Assembly: GCF_007828955.1 (NCBI RefSeq) | Contig: NZ_VIVR01000001.1 | Span: 1,612,001-1,676,000 of the forward strand | Origin: Kitasatospora atroaurantiaca | GTDB lineage: Bacteria > Actinomycetota > Actinomycetes > Streptomycetales > Streptomycetaceae | Direction: 5' to 3' | Length of the DNA stretch: 64,000 bases | In this document: positions 43,036-53,132 of the stretch, one piece after another | Layout of the letters: each line of letters opens with the position of its first letter | Position numbering within the stretch: the stretch's first letter is position 1 | The notes under the pieces: model-generated | The model's input: only the letters and a program-made list of their open reading frames with translations | Databases searched by the model: none | Told to the model about the DNA's origin: nothing | Position numbers and translations under genes: made by a program

Positions 43036-43965
43036 TCAGGCAGGGGTTCCCGAGCCGTTGTCGGTCCTCTCGGGGGTCGCGTCCGCGACCGGGGTGTCCA
43101 CCTTGTCGTCCACGGACTGAGTCACCTCGTCGCCGTGGGCGGCCGGGTCGATCGAGTCGGGAGCCTCCCGGCCGGGGTGCTTCTTCCCGACGATCACCAG
43201 GTAGACGACCGCGCCGATGAAGACCAGGATCGAGGTCCAGTCGTTGAGCCGCAGACCGAGGATGTGGTGCGCCTCGTCGATCCGCAGGTACTCGATCCAG
43301 AAGCGGCCCACCGTGTAGGCCGCCACGTACACCGCGAAGGCGCGGCCGTGACCCAGGGTGAAGCGGCGGTCGGCCCAGATCACCAGCAGGGCGACGCCGA
43401 TGCACCAGAGCGACTCGTACAGGAAGGTCGGGTGGAAGACGCCGTCGATGACGGTGCCGTCGGACTCGACCTTGTGGATCTCCAGCCCCCACGGGAGGGT
43501 GGTCGGCTTGCCGTAGAGCTCCTGGTTGAACCAGTTGCCCCAGCGGCCGCAGGCCTGGGCGAGCGCGATGCCGGGCGCGATGGCGTCGGCGTACGCCGGC
43601 AGCGGGACGCCCCGGCGGCGGCAGCCGATCCAGGCACCGACCGCGCCGAACGCGATCGCACCCCAGATGCCGAGGCCGCCCTCCCAGATGGCGAAGGCCT
43701 TCCAGGGGTTCTTGCCGTCGCCGAAGTACAGCTGGTGATCGGTGATCACGTGGTAGAGGCGGCCGCCGACCAGGCCGAACGGCACGGCCCAGACGGCGAT
43801 GTCGCCGACCGTGTGCTTGGCGCCGCCCCGGGCGACCCAGCGCTTGCTGCCGAGCCAGACGGCCACGACGACACCGATGATGATGCAGAAGGCGTACGCG
43901 CGCAGCGGGATGGGGCCCAGATAGAGGACGCCCCGCGACGGGCTCGGAATGTAAGCGATATCCAT
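43036..43965 (-). CDS. lgt: Prolipoprotein diacylglyceryl transferase
   Basis: This 309-residue membrane protein contains GGRLYHVITDHQLYF, GGLGIWGAIAF and the Lgt signature ACGRWGNWFNQELYG, with conserved Arg, Asn and Glu. It attaches diacylglycerol to the lipobox cysteine of lipoproteins, the first step of their maturation, and several such substrates are encoded in this window. The hydrophilic C-terminal tail of about 55 residues is typical of actinobacteria. ATG 43965 (MDIAYIPSPSRG) fits the family but has no clear ribosome site; the frame is open to 44013. It lies beside trpA as in mycobacteria. Confidence 0.94.
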   Translation of the reverse strand: MDIAYIPSPSRGVLYLGPIPLRAYAFCIIIGVVVAVWLGSKRWVARGGAKHTVGDIAVWAVPFGLVGGRLYHVITDHQLYFGDGKNPWKAFAIWEGGLGIWGAIAFGAVGAWIGCRRRGVPLPAYADAIAPGIALAQACGRWGNWFNQELYGKPTTLPWGLEIHKVESDGTVIDGVFHPTFLYESLWCIGVALLVIWADRRFTLGHGRAFAVYVAAYTVGRFWIEYLRIDEAHHILGLRLNDWTSILVFIGAVVYLVIVGKKHPGREAPDSIDPAAHGDEVTQSVDDKVDTPVADATPERTDNGSGTPA

Positions 43966-44050
43966 GGCGATGTCGACGCTACCGTGTTCGCGCACCCAAA
44001 CGGGCACCGGCATGGGTCACAGCTTCCGAACTGTTCTCCCGTACGCGACA

Positions 44051-44079
44051 CCGCCGTGCCCCGAGCGGGGGCACGGCGG
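44051..44079 (-). terminator. Terminator after the DsbA-like gene
   Basis: CCGCCGTGCCCC (44051-44062) pairs perfectly with GGGGCACGGCGG (44068-44079) around a GAGCG loop, 17 bp past the stop on the minus strand and just before the lgt leader. Confidence 0.8.
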
Positions 44080-44096
44080 CGCGTCGGTGCGGTGGA

Positions 44097-44954
44097 TCAG
44101 GGGGACGGCGGGGTGTTGGTCTCGGCGGCGGTGCTGGTCGGGGCCGGGCTGGCGGAGGCGGCGCCGGTGGTGCCCAGCGGCTTGCCCTGGTTGGCCTCGT
44201 CGACCCACTTCACCAGGTTCTCCGGGCTGATCTGCTCCTCGCCCTTCTTCGGATAGACCGGGGTGCCGTTGAGCAGGATCGTGGGGGTCGACTTGAAGCT
44301 GGACTTGTCGAAGTCCTGCTGGACGGCCGAGACCCAGCCGCCGTACTTGTTGTCCTTGACGCAGGCCTCGAAGGTCGGGGTGACCAGCCCGGGGACCTGC
44401 TTGGCCAGGTTGATCAGCGTGGTGGTGCTGCCGAAGGAGTCCGCGGTCTCGTCCGGCTGATTCTTGTACAGCACGTCGTGGTAGTCGCGGAACTTGCCCG
44501 CGTCCTGCGCGCAGGCCAGCGCGTTGGCGCCGTACTTGGAGCCCTTGCCGCCGAGCGAGCGGTCGATGAACGACACGATGTGGTAGTTGAGGTAGACCTT
44601 GCCCTGGTCCTCGAGCTGGTCCACGGTCGGCGAGAACTGGCGCTCGAAGGAGCCGCAGGCCGGGCAGCGCGGGTCCTCGTAGACGGTGAGGACGGACGGC
44701 GCGTTGGCCGGGCCGGCCGGGATCACCAGGTTCTTGTCCCCGATCGCGCCCGCGGGCGCGGAGACCGGGGTCTCCGGCTTGGAGCGCTGGTTCTGCACCA
44801 CGACGCCCACCGCGGTGGCGACGGCGATGACCGCCACCACCACGCCGATGATGATCATCTTCTTGTTGCGCTTGGCCCGAGCCTCCTCCGCCGCCCGCTC
44901 CTGCTGCATCCGCTCGCGGGCGGTGCGCTTGCCTTCTCGGTTCTTCTCACTCAT
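44097..44954 (-). CDS. DsbA-like thioredoxin-fold membrane-anchored protein
   Basis: This 285-residue protein has a charged cytoplasmic start, one membrane segment (MIIIGVVVAVIAVATAVGVV, about residues 34-54) and an extracytoplasmic thioredoxin-fold domain with the redox motif CPAC in YEDPRCPACGSFERQF. STPTILLNGTPVYP supplies the cis-Pro loop, and further cysteines occur at ALACAQDAG and FEACVKDN. It probably makes or rearranges disulfides in exported proteins. The start may be the GTG at 44957 or ATG 44954. A MauE-type membrane protein gene lies just upstream. Confidence 0.9.
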   Translation of the reverse strand: MSEKNREGKRTARERMQQERAAEEARAKRNKKMIIIGVVVAVIAVATAVGVVVQNQRSKPETPVSAPAGAIGDKNLVIPAGPANAPSVLTVYEDPRCPACGSFERQFSPTVDQLEDQGKVYLNYHIVSFIDRSLGGKGSKYGANALACAQDAGKFRDYHDVLYKNQPDETADSFGSTTTLINLAKQVPGLVTPTFEACVKDNKYGGWVSAVQQDFDKSSFKSTPTILLNGTPVYPKKGEEQISPENLVKWVDEANQGKPLGTTGAASASPAPTSTAAETNTPPSP

Positions 44955-45018
44955 CACTCGGTACGTCCAAGGTGGGGGCCGATGGATTGTTCGGACAGCG
45001 GCTCTGAACAGCGTTCCG

Positions 45019-45534
45019 CTAGGCGGCGAGCCAGGCGTCGGCCGAGAACTTCGTCCGGGGCCGGAAGATCAGCCAGGCCGCGAGCAGCAGGAAGCCGCAG
45101 TCGCGCAGGATCTCCTGCAGGTACTCCGTCTTCGAGGAGTCGACCGCCCCGCCGCCGCCGAAGCAGCCGCAGTCGATCGAGATGCCGCGGGCCCAGGCGG
45201 AGCTGATCCCGGCGATGAAGGTGAGCAGCAGCACGGCGGAGATGACGGCGTCGATCCGCACGCCCAGGCCGATCAGCAGCAGCAGGGCGAGCGCCAGCTC
45301 CAGGAACGGCAGCCCGTAACCGACCGGCTTGACCAGGGACTCAGGGAGGATCTCGTAGGCCCGGACGGCCTGCGCGGCCTCGGCCGGGTCGGAGATCTTG
45401 GCCAGCCCGGCCCAGCCCCAGACCAGCGCGAGGGCGATCCGGACGACGAGGCCGAACCACTCCCCCGCCTGCCCGTCCACCGCGCGGCGCAGCGCGGAGC
45501 CGGCCCGCGGCTCCGCGGTCTGCTGACTGGCCAT
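45019..45534 (-). CDS. MauE/DoxX-family redox-associated membrane protein
   Basis: This 171-residue protein has four membrane segments (LVVRIALALVWGWAGLAKIS, YGLPFLELALALLLLIG, AVISAVLLLTFIAGISSAWA, CGFLLLAAWLIF). The motif IDCGCFGGGG between helices 3 and 4 carries the paired cysteines of MauE-type proteins. In methylamine-utilising bacteria MauE works with a thioredoxin-like partner to form disulfides. Here a DsbA-like gene lies 64 bp downstream on the same strand, so a similar pairing is inferred. ATG 45534 follows GAGGGGA. Confidence 0.85.
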   Translation of the reverse strand: MASQQTAEPRAGSALRRAVDGQAGEWFGLVVRIALALVWGWAGLAKISDPAEAAQAVRAYEILPESLVKPVGYGLPFLELALALLLLIGLGVRIDAVISAVLLLTFIAGISSAWARGISIDCGCFGGGGAVDSSKTEYLQEILRDCGFLLLAAWLIFRPRTKFSADAWLAA

Positions 45535-45718
45535 CGGGAATCCCCTCGGTTGGTCACCGCCGCTGCCGACCGGGCGCGGCGCCCTGACGCGGTGTCACCC
45601 ACGCTTCCCGATGAACCGTAGGGGATGAGTGAGGGTTCCTCCACATTCGCGCATTAAGCCGAATGAGTGATGGATTCAGGTAGTTGTCCGGTCTGTTCGG
45701 CCCCGGATCCGAACCGCT

Positions 45719-45976
45719 CTAGCGGCCGCCCGAGCCGCAGCGCCCGGGCGTGACCACCCCCGTCAGCACCGGCCGGCCGTCGCTCTGCGAGCGGCTTGCG
45801 CGGACCACCGATTCCACCCTGGCGGCCTCGCTGCACACGTACGCGTCGCGCTCGGCGCGCTCCGCACCCCGCTTGGCCAGCGCATGTCCGACCGTGGCCT
45901 CGGCTCCGATCGCCACCCCGAGGGCGAGGGCGGCGGCGGCCGCCCGCAGGAGTACGGCGCGCTGGAGGCACGGCAC
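45719..45976 (-). CDS. Small exported or membrane protein, unknown
   Basis: This 85-residue protein has a hydrophobic N-terminal segment (VLLRAAAAALALGVAIGAEA) acting as signal or anchor, and a mature part with two cysteines (DAYVCSEAARVES and TPGRCGSGGR). GTG 45976 has AGGAG seven bases upstream, which separates it from a longer upstream frame. Its function is unknown. Confidence 0.6.
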   Translation of the reverse strand: MPCLQRAVLLRAAAAALALGVAIGAEATVGHALAKRGAERAERDAYVCSEAARVESVVRASRSQSDGRPVLTGVVTPGRCGSGGR

Positions 45977-46159
45977 GGGCGGCTCCTTCGATAGCTCTCG
46001 GCGGTCTTCCGGTCCGGTCCGCGACGGTCGAACAGTGCACGAACCACGTTGGGTGGAAGGATCCCCAACTCGTCCCTCCACTCAACGCCGGTCAACCCCC
46101 GCCGATGCGTCAGGTGGCCACTCTTCACCCGTACGGGTTCACCGGCTTGCGGATGCGCG

Positions 46160-46204
46160 ACAGCCCGTCACCTCTCCCAGGACTCGGGAGAGGTGACGGG
46201 CTGT
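46160..46204 (-). terminator. trpA terminator
   Basis: A 19-bp perfect stem (46160-46178 with 46186-46204) and a 7-nt loop begin ten bases past the trpA stop. It is the longest uninterrupted stem seen in the window and ends the trp operon. Confidence 0.92.
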
Positions 46205-46213
46205 CGGAGAGAG

Positions 46214-47022
46214 CTACCGGCGCCGGACGCCCTCGGCGAGCTCGCCGGCCAGCGTCCGGACGGCGTCCAGGGCGGCCGCCTCGTCACCGTCGGCGTCCAG
46301 GATGCGCTGGACGAAGGCCGAGCCGACGATCACACCGTCCGCGAAGGCCGCCACCTCGGCCGCCTGGGCAGCCGTGGAGACCCCGAGGCCGACGCAGACC
46401 GGCAGGTCGGTGGTGGCCCGGGTACGCGCGACCAGGTCCTCGGCCAGGTTGCCGACGGCGGCCCGGGTACCCGTCACGCCCATCACGGCGGCCGCGTACA
46501 CGAAGCCGCTGCCGGCCGCGGTGACCTCGGCCAGGCGCGGGCCCTTGCTGCTCGGGGCGACGACGAACACGGTGTCGAGACCGTGCTCCCCGGCGGCCTT
46601 GCGCCACTCGTCCGACTCCTCGACCGGCAGGTCGGGCAGGATGCAGCCCGCGCCCCCGGCGGCAGCCAGGTCGGCGGCGAACCGGGCGACGCCGTAGCGG
46701 TCGACCGGGTTCCAGTACGTCATGACCAGCACCGGTGCGTCGGTGGCGGCGGCCACCTCGGCGACGGTGCGCAGCACGTCCTTGATCCTGACCCCGCCGC
46801 GCAGGGCGATGTCGTCGGCGGTCTGGATGGTCGGGCCGTCCAGGACCGGGTCGGAGTGCGGCAGGCCGACCTCGACGATGTCGCAGCCGCCCTCGATCAG
46901 GGCGCGGACCGCCTTGATGCCGCCGTCGACGGTCGGGAAGCCGGCCGGGAGGTAGCCGATCAGGGCGGCCCGGTTCTCCGCCTTGGCGGCGGCGAGGGCC
47001 TTGCTCAGCTTCGAGCTCATGG

Positions 47023-47026
<4 letters not shown>
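46214..47026 (-). CDS. trpA: Tryptophan synthase alpha subunit
   Basis: This 270-residue TIM barrel has the catalytic Glu and Asp region [17 protein letters not shown] and the phosphate-binding [13 protein letters not shown]. It cleaves indole-3-glycerol phosphate to indole, which is channelled to TrpB. Its ATG at 47026 overlaps the trpB stop by four bases. Last gene of the trp run, followed by a strong terminator. Confidence 0.97.
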
Positions 47027-48252
<1,226 letters not shown>

Positions 48253-48303
48253 GGCGAAAGTCCTTGTGGATAGATGGCTTTCAGTGACGTGGAACGGCTG
48301 TGC

Positions 48304-48447
48304 TCAGCCGTGCGTCCTTCGCCATCGACGACCCTGCACCTGGCCGGGCTCGCAGCCGATCACGTACCGCACCCGTCGCCCGAGCACCCGGCGTGCGGGC
48401 GCGCGACAGCCGCGCGGGCGGCAGCCGGGAGCGAGGCGACGGGCCAT
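48304..48447 (-). CDS. trpM: TrpM-like small basic protein
   Basis: This 47-residue, arginine-rich protein (MARRLAPGCRPRGCRAPARR, then RYVIGCEPGQVQGRRW) has three cysteines. It sits between trpC and trpB, seven bases after the trpC stop. Streptomycetes carry a small gene, trpM (earlier trpX), in exactly this place, reported to modulate tryptophan synthesis and development in S. coelicolor. Identity here rests on position and composition. The frame is open to 48492, but the ATG at 48447 is the natural start. Confidence 0.65.
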   Translation of the reverse strand: MARRLAPGCRPRGCRAPARRVLGRRVRYVIGCEPGQVQGRRWRRTHG

Positions 48448-48454
48448 CTTCGGG

Positions 48455-49267
48455 TCAGCCCCGCCCGGTGTTGCGCAGGGCCGGGTGGGCACCGGCGGCG
48501 ACCAGGTCGGCCACGGCGGCCTTCGGGTCCTTGCCGGTGACCAGGGACTCGCCGACCAGGACGGCGTCGGCTCCCAGGTTGGCGTACGCGATCAGGTCGT
48601 GCGGGCCGCGCACACCGGACTCGGCGACCTTGACGATGTGCGCCGGGATGGCGTCCACCACGTTGCCGAAGGTGTTGCGGTCCACCTCAAGGGTCTTGAG
48701 GTTGCGGGCGTTGACGCCGATGATCTTCGCGCCGGCGTCGACGGCGCGTGCGATCTCCTCCTCGTCGTGCACCTCGACCAGCGGGGTGAGCCCGATCGAC
48801 TCGGCCCGCTCGATGAGCGAGACCAGAGCCGGCTGGTCGAGCGCCGCGACGATCAGCAGGGCGAGGTCGGCGCCGTGGGCGCGGGCCTCCCAGAGCTGGT
48901 ACGCGGTCACGATGAAGTCCTTGCGCAGCAGCGGGGTGTCCACTGCGGCGCGGACGGCGTCGAGGTCGGCGAGCGAACCGCCGAAGCGGCGCTGCTCGGT
49001 CAGTACGCTGATTGCGGCGGCACCGCCGGCCGCGTAGTCAAGCGCCAGGGCGGCCGGGTCGGCGATCGCCGCCAGCGCGCCCTTGGAGGGGCTGGAGCGC
49101 TTGACCTCGCAGATCACCCGGACACCGTCACCGCGCAGCGCGGCCACGCCGTCCTTGGCGTCGGGTGCCTTGGCGGCCAGCTCCTTGAGCTCGTCAAGGG
49201 AGACCCGGGCCTGTCGCTCGGCGAGGTCCTCACGGACCCCGTCGATGATCTCGTCGAGCACACTCAC
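48455..49267 (-). CDS. trpC: Indole-3-glycerol phosphate synthase
   Basis: This 270-residue TIM barrel has the catalytic lysine motif [31 protein letters not shown] and [14 protein letters not shown]. It forms indole-3-glycerol phosphate from the Amadori product of the TrpF step. The GTG at 49267 ([15 protein letters not shown]) is typical. It is followed by trpM, trpB and trpA. Confidence 0.96.
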   Translation of the reverse strand: MSVLDEIIDGVREDLAERQARVSLDELKELAAKAPDAKDGVAALRGDGVRVICEVKRSSPSKGALAAIADPAALALDYAAGGAAAISVLTEQRRFGGSLADLDAVRAAVDTPLLRKDFIVTAYQLWEARAHGADLALLIVAALDQPALVSLIERAESIGLTPLVEVHDEEEIARAVDAGAKIIGVNARNLKTLEVDRNTFGNVVDAIPAHIVKVAESGVRGPHDLIAYANLGADAVLVGESLVTGKDPKAAVADLVAAGAHPALRNTGRG

Positions 49268-49280
49268 GCGGGCGCCCCCA

Positions 49281-49463
49281 TCATTCTGCTAGGCATTCAG
49301 CTGGGCATTCAGCCAGCCAGCCGCCGGGGGACGGGTTGTCCTCCCGGACCGGCAGTTCGGTCAAGGCGAACGGGTGCGAATCGCACGGAACGGTGAGGAT
49401 CCTGTGCTCGTACGCCCCCGTCTGCACTTCGATGGTATCGGGCGCAGGGGGCGCGAAGCGCAT
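49281..49463 (-). CDS. Possible 60-residue protein upstream of trpC
   Basis: This minus-strand frame from ATG 49463 encodes 60 residues ([20 protein letters not shown] ... [14 protein letters not shown]) with streptomycete codon bias, ending 13 bp before trpC. The composition looks protein-like rather than shadow-like. There is no clear ribosome site and I do not recognise it. Confidence 0.4.
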   Translation of the reverse strand: MRFAPPAPDTIEVQTGAYEHRILTVPCDSHPFALTELPVREDNPSPGGWLAECPAECLAE

Positions 49464-49558
49464 CCGCCCGGCGCGCGTCTCGCGGAGCGGACCGGTGCGT
49501 GCGCTGTTCGCTCCGCTGGGTCACCCCCTAGGGGTCACCCGTGGCATCACGCTCCGGG

Positions 49559-50011
49559 TCACACGAGCGGCGGCGCCAGGCCGGCTCCCGCCGGGAGATT
49601 GCGGAAGATCATGAAGAGCGCCAGGACCAGGGTCAGCAGCACGGTCTGCCTGAGCCCGATGCTGAACCGGGGTGCCTGGCCGCCGGTGAGCGCGGCCCAG
49701 AGCCAGCGCAGCCAGAGCACCCCCAGCACCGCCGCCAGGACGAGCACCAGCAGGTTGTCGTGGCCGGCCGTGGTGAGGTCGCCGTGGGCCAGCGCGTGGA
49801 CGCAGCGCAGGCCGCCACAGCCCGGGCACCACCAGCCGGTGGCCTGCAGGACCGGGCAGGTCGGGTAGTGGCCGGGGGTGTTGGGGTCGACGGCGGCCAC
49901 GTACAGGGTCGGGATGCCGACGGCCGCCAGCGCGGCCAGCGGGCGGCTGAGCCGGCGCAGCACGGACGGCTGCGGGGTGGGTGCGGCGGACTGCGGGGCG
50001 ACGGCGTTCAC
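49559..50011 (-). CDS. DUF2752-family membrane protein
   Basis: This 150-residue membrane protein has the family core YPTCPVLQATGWWCPGCGGL, then RCVHALAHGDL, with four cysteines before membrane helices (LLVLVLAAVLGVLWLRWLW, VLLTLVLALFMIFRNLP). Function is unknown. The start is uncertain: GTG 50011 (MNAVAPQSAAP) or ATG 50053. It belongs to a set of small membrane proteins between trpE and trpC. Confidence 0.82.
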   Translation of the reverse strand: MNAVAPQSAAPTPQPSVLRRLSRPLAALAAVGIPTLYVAAVDPNTPGHYPTCPVLQATGWWCPGCGGLRCVHALAHGDLTTAGHDNLLVLVLAAVLGVLWLRWLWAALTGGQAPRFSIGLRQTVLLTLVLALFMIFRNLPAGAGLAPPLV

Positions 50012-50057
50012 CCTGCCGATTCTGCCCCCGCCGGGGCCGCCGGACACCCACATGCGA

Positions 50058-50082
50058 AACGGCGGGCGTGGCGCCCGCCGTT
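50058..50082 (-). terminator. Hairpin between the HGxxPAAW and DUF2752 genes
   Basis: A 10-bp perfect stem (AACGGCGGGC at 50058-50067, complement at 50073-50082) with a GTGGC loop, 59 bp after the stop of the HGxxPAAW gene. It may partly separate trpE expression from trpCMBA. Confidence 0.7.
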
Positions 50083-50140
50083 CGACCTACAGCTGTTCGA
50101 CCCTCGAGAGTTCGGCCCGGTGGGGCCGGGATCTCGAATA

Positions 50141-50395
50141 TCAGGCCGCGGAGACCGCGGCAGGCTCCTCGACGGCGGCCGTCGTGGTCGCGTAGTGGGG
50201 GCTGGGCTGCTTGCCGAGGCCCGCCATCGACATCGCCTTGCCGACCACGCCGGCGACCAGGACGACGGCCAGACCGACCCAGAAGAGCCACACCGCGGGA
50301 ATGATCATGGCGACGCCGCTGACCGTGAAACCGACGAAGGCGATGGTCACGCCGGTCCAGGCGGCGGGAGTGTTGCCGTGCGCATTTGCCGACAT
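50141..50395 (-). CDS. HGxxPAAW-family small membrane protein
   Basis: This 84-residue protein carries AHGNTPAAWTGV at its N-terminus, the name-giving motif of a small actinobacterial family, then two membrane segments (VTIAFVGFTVSGVAMIIPAV, WLFWVGLAVVLVAGVVGKAM). ATG 50395 has AAGGAG nine bases upstream. Function unknown; its place in the trp region is the only clue. Confidence 0.85.
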   Translation of the reverse strand: MSANAHGNTPAAWTGVTIAFVGFTVSGVAMIIPAVWLFWVGLAVVLVAGVVGKAMSMAGLGKQPSPHYATTTAAVEEPAAVSAA

Positions 50396-50508
50396 CTGAG
50401 GGTGCTCCTTGGTTCTCCGGGTCCCGGCCGGGCTGCGCGGGGCGCTCGGCGGGTTGACGTGTTCCATTGTGCCGGGCGGTGACGACCGACCCAAAGCGGG
50501 GTCCGGGG

Positions 50509-51150
50509 TCAGTGGGTGGGATCTTCGCCACGGTCGAGTGCCTGCCACAGGTCGGCGGGCGTCCCGGCGGGCCCGGCCGACGGCTTGCGGGCCGGAGCCT
50601 TGCGTGCGGGGGCGTCGTAGCGGGCGCCCATCGCGGGCCAGCCGCTCCCGTACCGGACGGTGAGCAGCCCGGCCCCCGCGAGCAGCAGCCCGCCCGCCAG
50701 GGCCACCCAGGGCCAGGCGCTGTGAGTGATCTGCTCGGCCTGCGCACTGACCAGCGCGAGCTTGCGCCCCGCCTCGGCGTCCAGCGCCCCGTTGTCGTAC
50801 GCACCGAGCACGGCCCCGGCGGCCACGCCGAGCCCGGCCAGCACCACCAGAACGCCGACGGCGATCCGCCCCGCGCCCCGTACCGCGAACACGGCCACGG
50901 CCGCCGCCAGGGCGACCAGGGCGAGCCCGCCCGGCAGACCGGAGATCGTGCTGCCGGTGACGCTGATCTCCAGCTGTTCGCCGACCCGCCCCTCGGCCCA
51001 GGTCCGCCCGACGGCGGTCAGCACCAGCACGGCGCCGAGCGCGGTGAGCAGCAGCATCACGCCGAGGCTGCGCCGACCGCCGTTCGGTCCGGCGGTCGCG
51101 GGCTCGGCGTTACGGGGCGAAGGCAGTCCGGTCACCCGTCCACTATCCAT
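50509..51150 (-). CDS. Trp biosynthesis-associated membrane protein (TIGR02234 family)
   Basis: This 213-residue protein has four membrane segments (LGVMLLLTALGAVLVLTAVG, GLPGGLALVALAAAVAVFAV, IAVGVLVVLAGLGVAAGAVL, WVALAGGLLLAGAGLLTV) and a basic Ala/Pro-rich tail. A membrane protein of this layout follows trpE in many actinobacteria, including the gene after trpE in M. tuberculosis. Start ATG 51150, or GTG 51135. Role unknown. Confidence 0.85.
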   Translation of the reverse strand: MDSGRVTGLPSPRNAEPATAGPNGGRRSLGVMLLLTALGAVLVLTAVGRTWAEGRVGEQLEISVTGSTISGLPGGLALVALAAAVAVFAVRGAGRIAVGVLVVLAGLGVAAGAVLGAYDNGALDAEAGRKLALVSAQAEQITHSAWPWVALAGGLLLAGAGLLTVRYGSGWPAMGARYDAPARKAPARKPSAGPAGTPADLWQALDRGEDPTH

Positions 51151-51186
51151 GACGGGTGTCCCGGACCGCCGAGCCGGGGTCTGCCG

Positions 51187-52689
51187 CTACCGCAGGGTGT
51201 TGGCGGTGGCGACGGCCCGGAGGACGGCGGCGGCCTTGTTACGGCACTCGGTGTCCTCGCTCTCCGGGTCGGAGTCGGCGACCACGCCCGCACCGGCCTG
51301 GACGTACGCGGTGCCGTCGCGCAGGACGGCGGTACGGATGGCGATGGCCGTGTCGGAGTCGCCGGCGAAGTCGAGGTAGCCGACGCAGCCGCCGTAGAGG
51401 CCGCGGCGGGTGGGCTCCAGCTCCTCGATGATCTGCATCGCGCGCGGCTTGGGCGCACCGGAGAGGGTGCCGGCCGGGAAGCAGGCGGTGAGCACGTCGA
51501 AGGCGGTCCTGCCCTCGGCGACCTGGCCGGTCACGGTCGAGACGATGTGCATCACGTGGCTGTAGCGCTCGATCGACATGAAGTCGACCACCTCGACGCT
51601 GCCCGGACGGCAGACCCGGCCCAGGTCGTTGCGGCCGAGGTCGACCAGCATCAGGTGCTCGGCCCGCTCCTTGGGGTCGGCGAGCAGTTCGGCGGCCAGC
51701 TCGGCGTCCTCGTGCGGGGTGGTCCCCCGGTGCCGGGTACCGGCGATCGGGTGGACCATCGCCTGACCGTCCGTCACCTTCACCAGCGCCTCGGGGCTGG
51801 AGCCCACCACGTCGAAGCCGCCCTCCGCCGTGCCATCCGGGCCGGGGAAGCGGAACAGGTACATGTACGGGCTGGGGTTGGTGGTCCGCAGCACCCGGTA
51901 GACGTCCAGAGCGCTGGCCGGGCACGGCGCCTCGAAGCGCTGGGACGGGACGACCTGGAAGGCCTCGCCGGCCCTGATGCGCTCCTTGATCTCCTCCACG
52001 GCGGCCCGGTACGGAGCTCCGCCGAAGGGTGAGTGGGCGTCAACGGCGGTGGGGGTGAAGGTGGCCAGGCCCGGATCGACCGGGCGGCGCAGGTCGGCCT
52101 CCATGGTGTCCAGGCGGGCGACGGCGTCCGCGTACGCCTCGTCGACGCCGCTGGCCAGGTCGTTGTGGTTGACGGCGTTGGCGATCAGCACCACCGAGCC
52201 GTCGGCATGGTCGAGGACGGCCAGGTCGGTGGCGAGCAGCATGGTGAGCTCGGGGAGCTTCAGGTCGTCCGGCGTGAGGTCGGGCAGCTTCTCCAGGCGG
52301 CGGACGATGTCGTAGCCGAGGTAGCCGACCAGGCCGCCGGTGAGCGGCGGGAGGCCGTCGTCGGTGTGGCGGGGGGTGTGCAGGGTCTCCAGCGCGGCGC
52401 GCAGGACCTGCAGGGGGTCGCCGGAGGTGGGGATGCCGACCGGCGGGGCGCCGTGCCAGCGGGCGTTGCCCTCGGGGTCGGCGGTGAGGGTGGCCGCGCT
52501 GCGGACGCCGACGAAGGAGTAGCGGGACCAGCTGCCCTGCTCGGCCGACTCCAGCAGGAAGGTGCCGGGGCGCTCGGCCGCCAGGCTTCGGTACAGGCCG
52601 ATGGGCGTGAGGCCGTCCGCGAGGAGCCGGCGGGTGACCGGGATGACCCGGGTGTCTACGGCGAGCTTGCGGAAGGCCTCAAGATCCAT
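51187..52689 (-). CDS. trpE: Anthranilate synthase component I
   Basis: This 500-residue protein from ATG 52689 ([20 protein letters not shown]) has [20 protein letters not shown], the inhibitor-binding start of TrpE. Its chorismate-binding C-terminus includes [44 protein letters not shown] and [15 protein letters not shown]. It converts chorismate and ammonia to anthranilate. trpG and trpD are not in the window. GTG 52701 would add four residues. It follows hisI by 42 bp on the same strand. I did not find a leader peptide with Trp codons. Confidence 0.95.
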   Translation of the reverse strand: MDLEAFRKLAVDTRVIPVTRRLLADGLTPIGLYRSLAAERPGTFLLESAEQGSWSRYSFVGVRSAATLTADPEGNARWHGAPPVGIPTSGDPLQVLRAALETLHTPRHTDDGLPPLTGGLVGYLGYDIVRRLEKLPDLTPDDLKLPELTMLLATDLAVLDHADGSVVLIANAVNHNDLASGVDEAYADAVARLDTMEADLRRPVDPGLATFTPTAVDAHSPFGGAPYRAAVEEIKERIRAGEAFQVVPSQRFEAPCPASALDVYRVLRTTNPSPYMYLFRFPGPDGTAEGGFDVVGSSPEALVKVTDGQAMVHPIAGTRHRGTTPHEDAELAAELLADPKERAEHLMLVDLGRNDLGRVCRPGSVEVVDFMSIERYSHVMHIVSTVTGQVAEGRTAFDVLTACFPAGTLSGAPKPRAMQIIEELEPTRRGLYGGCVGYLDFAGDSDTAIAIRTAVLRDGTAYVQAGAGVVADSDPESEDTECRNKAAAVLRAVATANTLR

Positions 52690-52731
52690 GGGTGACGGCA
52701 CCGTTCGTGAGCAGGGACGGGTGGGGAAAGG

Positions 52732-53106
52732 TTAGCGAGCGACCGGCAGGACGTCCTCGTCGAAGCAGGTCCGCGCGCCGGTGTGGCAGGCCGCGCCGAC
52801 CTGGTCGACCTGGACGAGCAGCGTGTCACCGTCGCAGTCCAGGGCGACCGCCTTGACGTGCTGGAAGTGGCCGGAGGTGTCGCCCTTGACCCAGTACTCG
52901 CGGCGGCTGCGGCTCCAGTAGGTGCAGCGGCCGGTGGTGAGGGTGCGGTGCAGCGCCTCGTCGTCCATCCAGCCGAGCATCAGTACCTCGCCGGTGTCGT
53001 ACTGCTGCGCGATCGCGGGGAGCAGGCCGTCCTCGGTGCGCTTGAGGCGAGCGGCGACGGCGGGATCGAGGGCGGTGCTGCCGGGGGCGGCGGGTGTGGT
53101 GGACAT
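52732..53106 (-). CDS. hisI: Phosphoribosyl-AMP cyclohydrolase
   Basis: This 124-residue protein has the zinc- and magnesium-binding segments [38 protein letters not shown] and [10 protein letters not shown]. It opens the purine ring of phosphoribosyl-AMP in histidine synthesis. The single-domain form without HisE is normal in actinobacteria. ATG 53106 is the start; the long upstream frame is noise overlapping the next gene. Confidence 0.95.
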   Translation of the reverse strand: MSTTPAAPGSTALDPAVAARLKRTEDGLLPAIAQQYDTGEVLMLGWMDDEALHRTLTTGRCTYWSRSRREYWVKGDTSGHFQHVKAVALDCDGDTLLVQVDQVGAACHTGARTCFDEDVLPVAR

Positions 53107-53132
53107 GGAGCCATTCTTGCAGGTGGCGCCAC

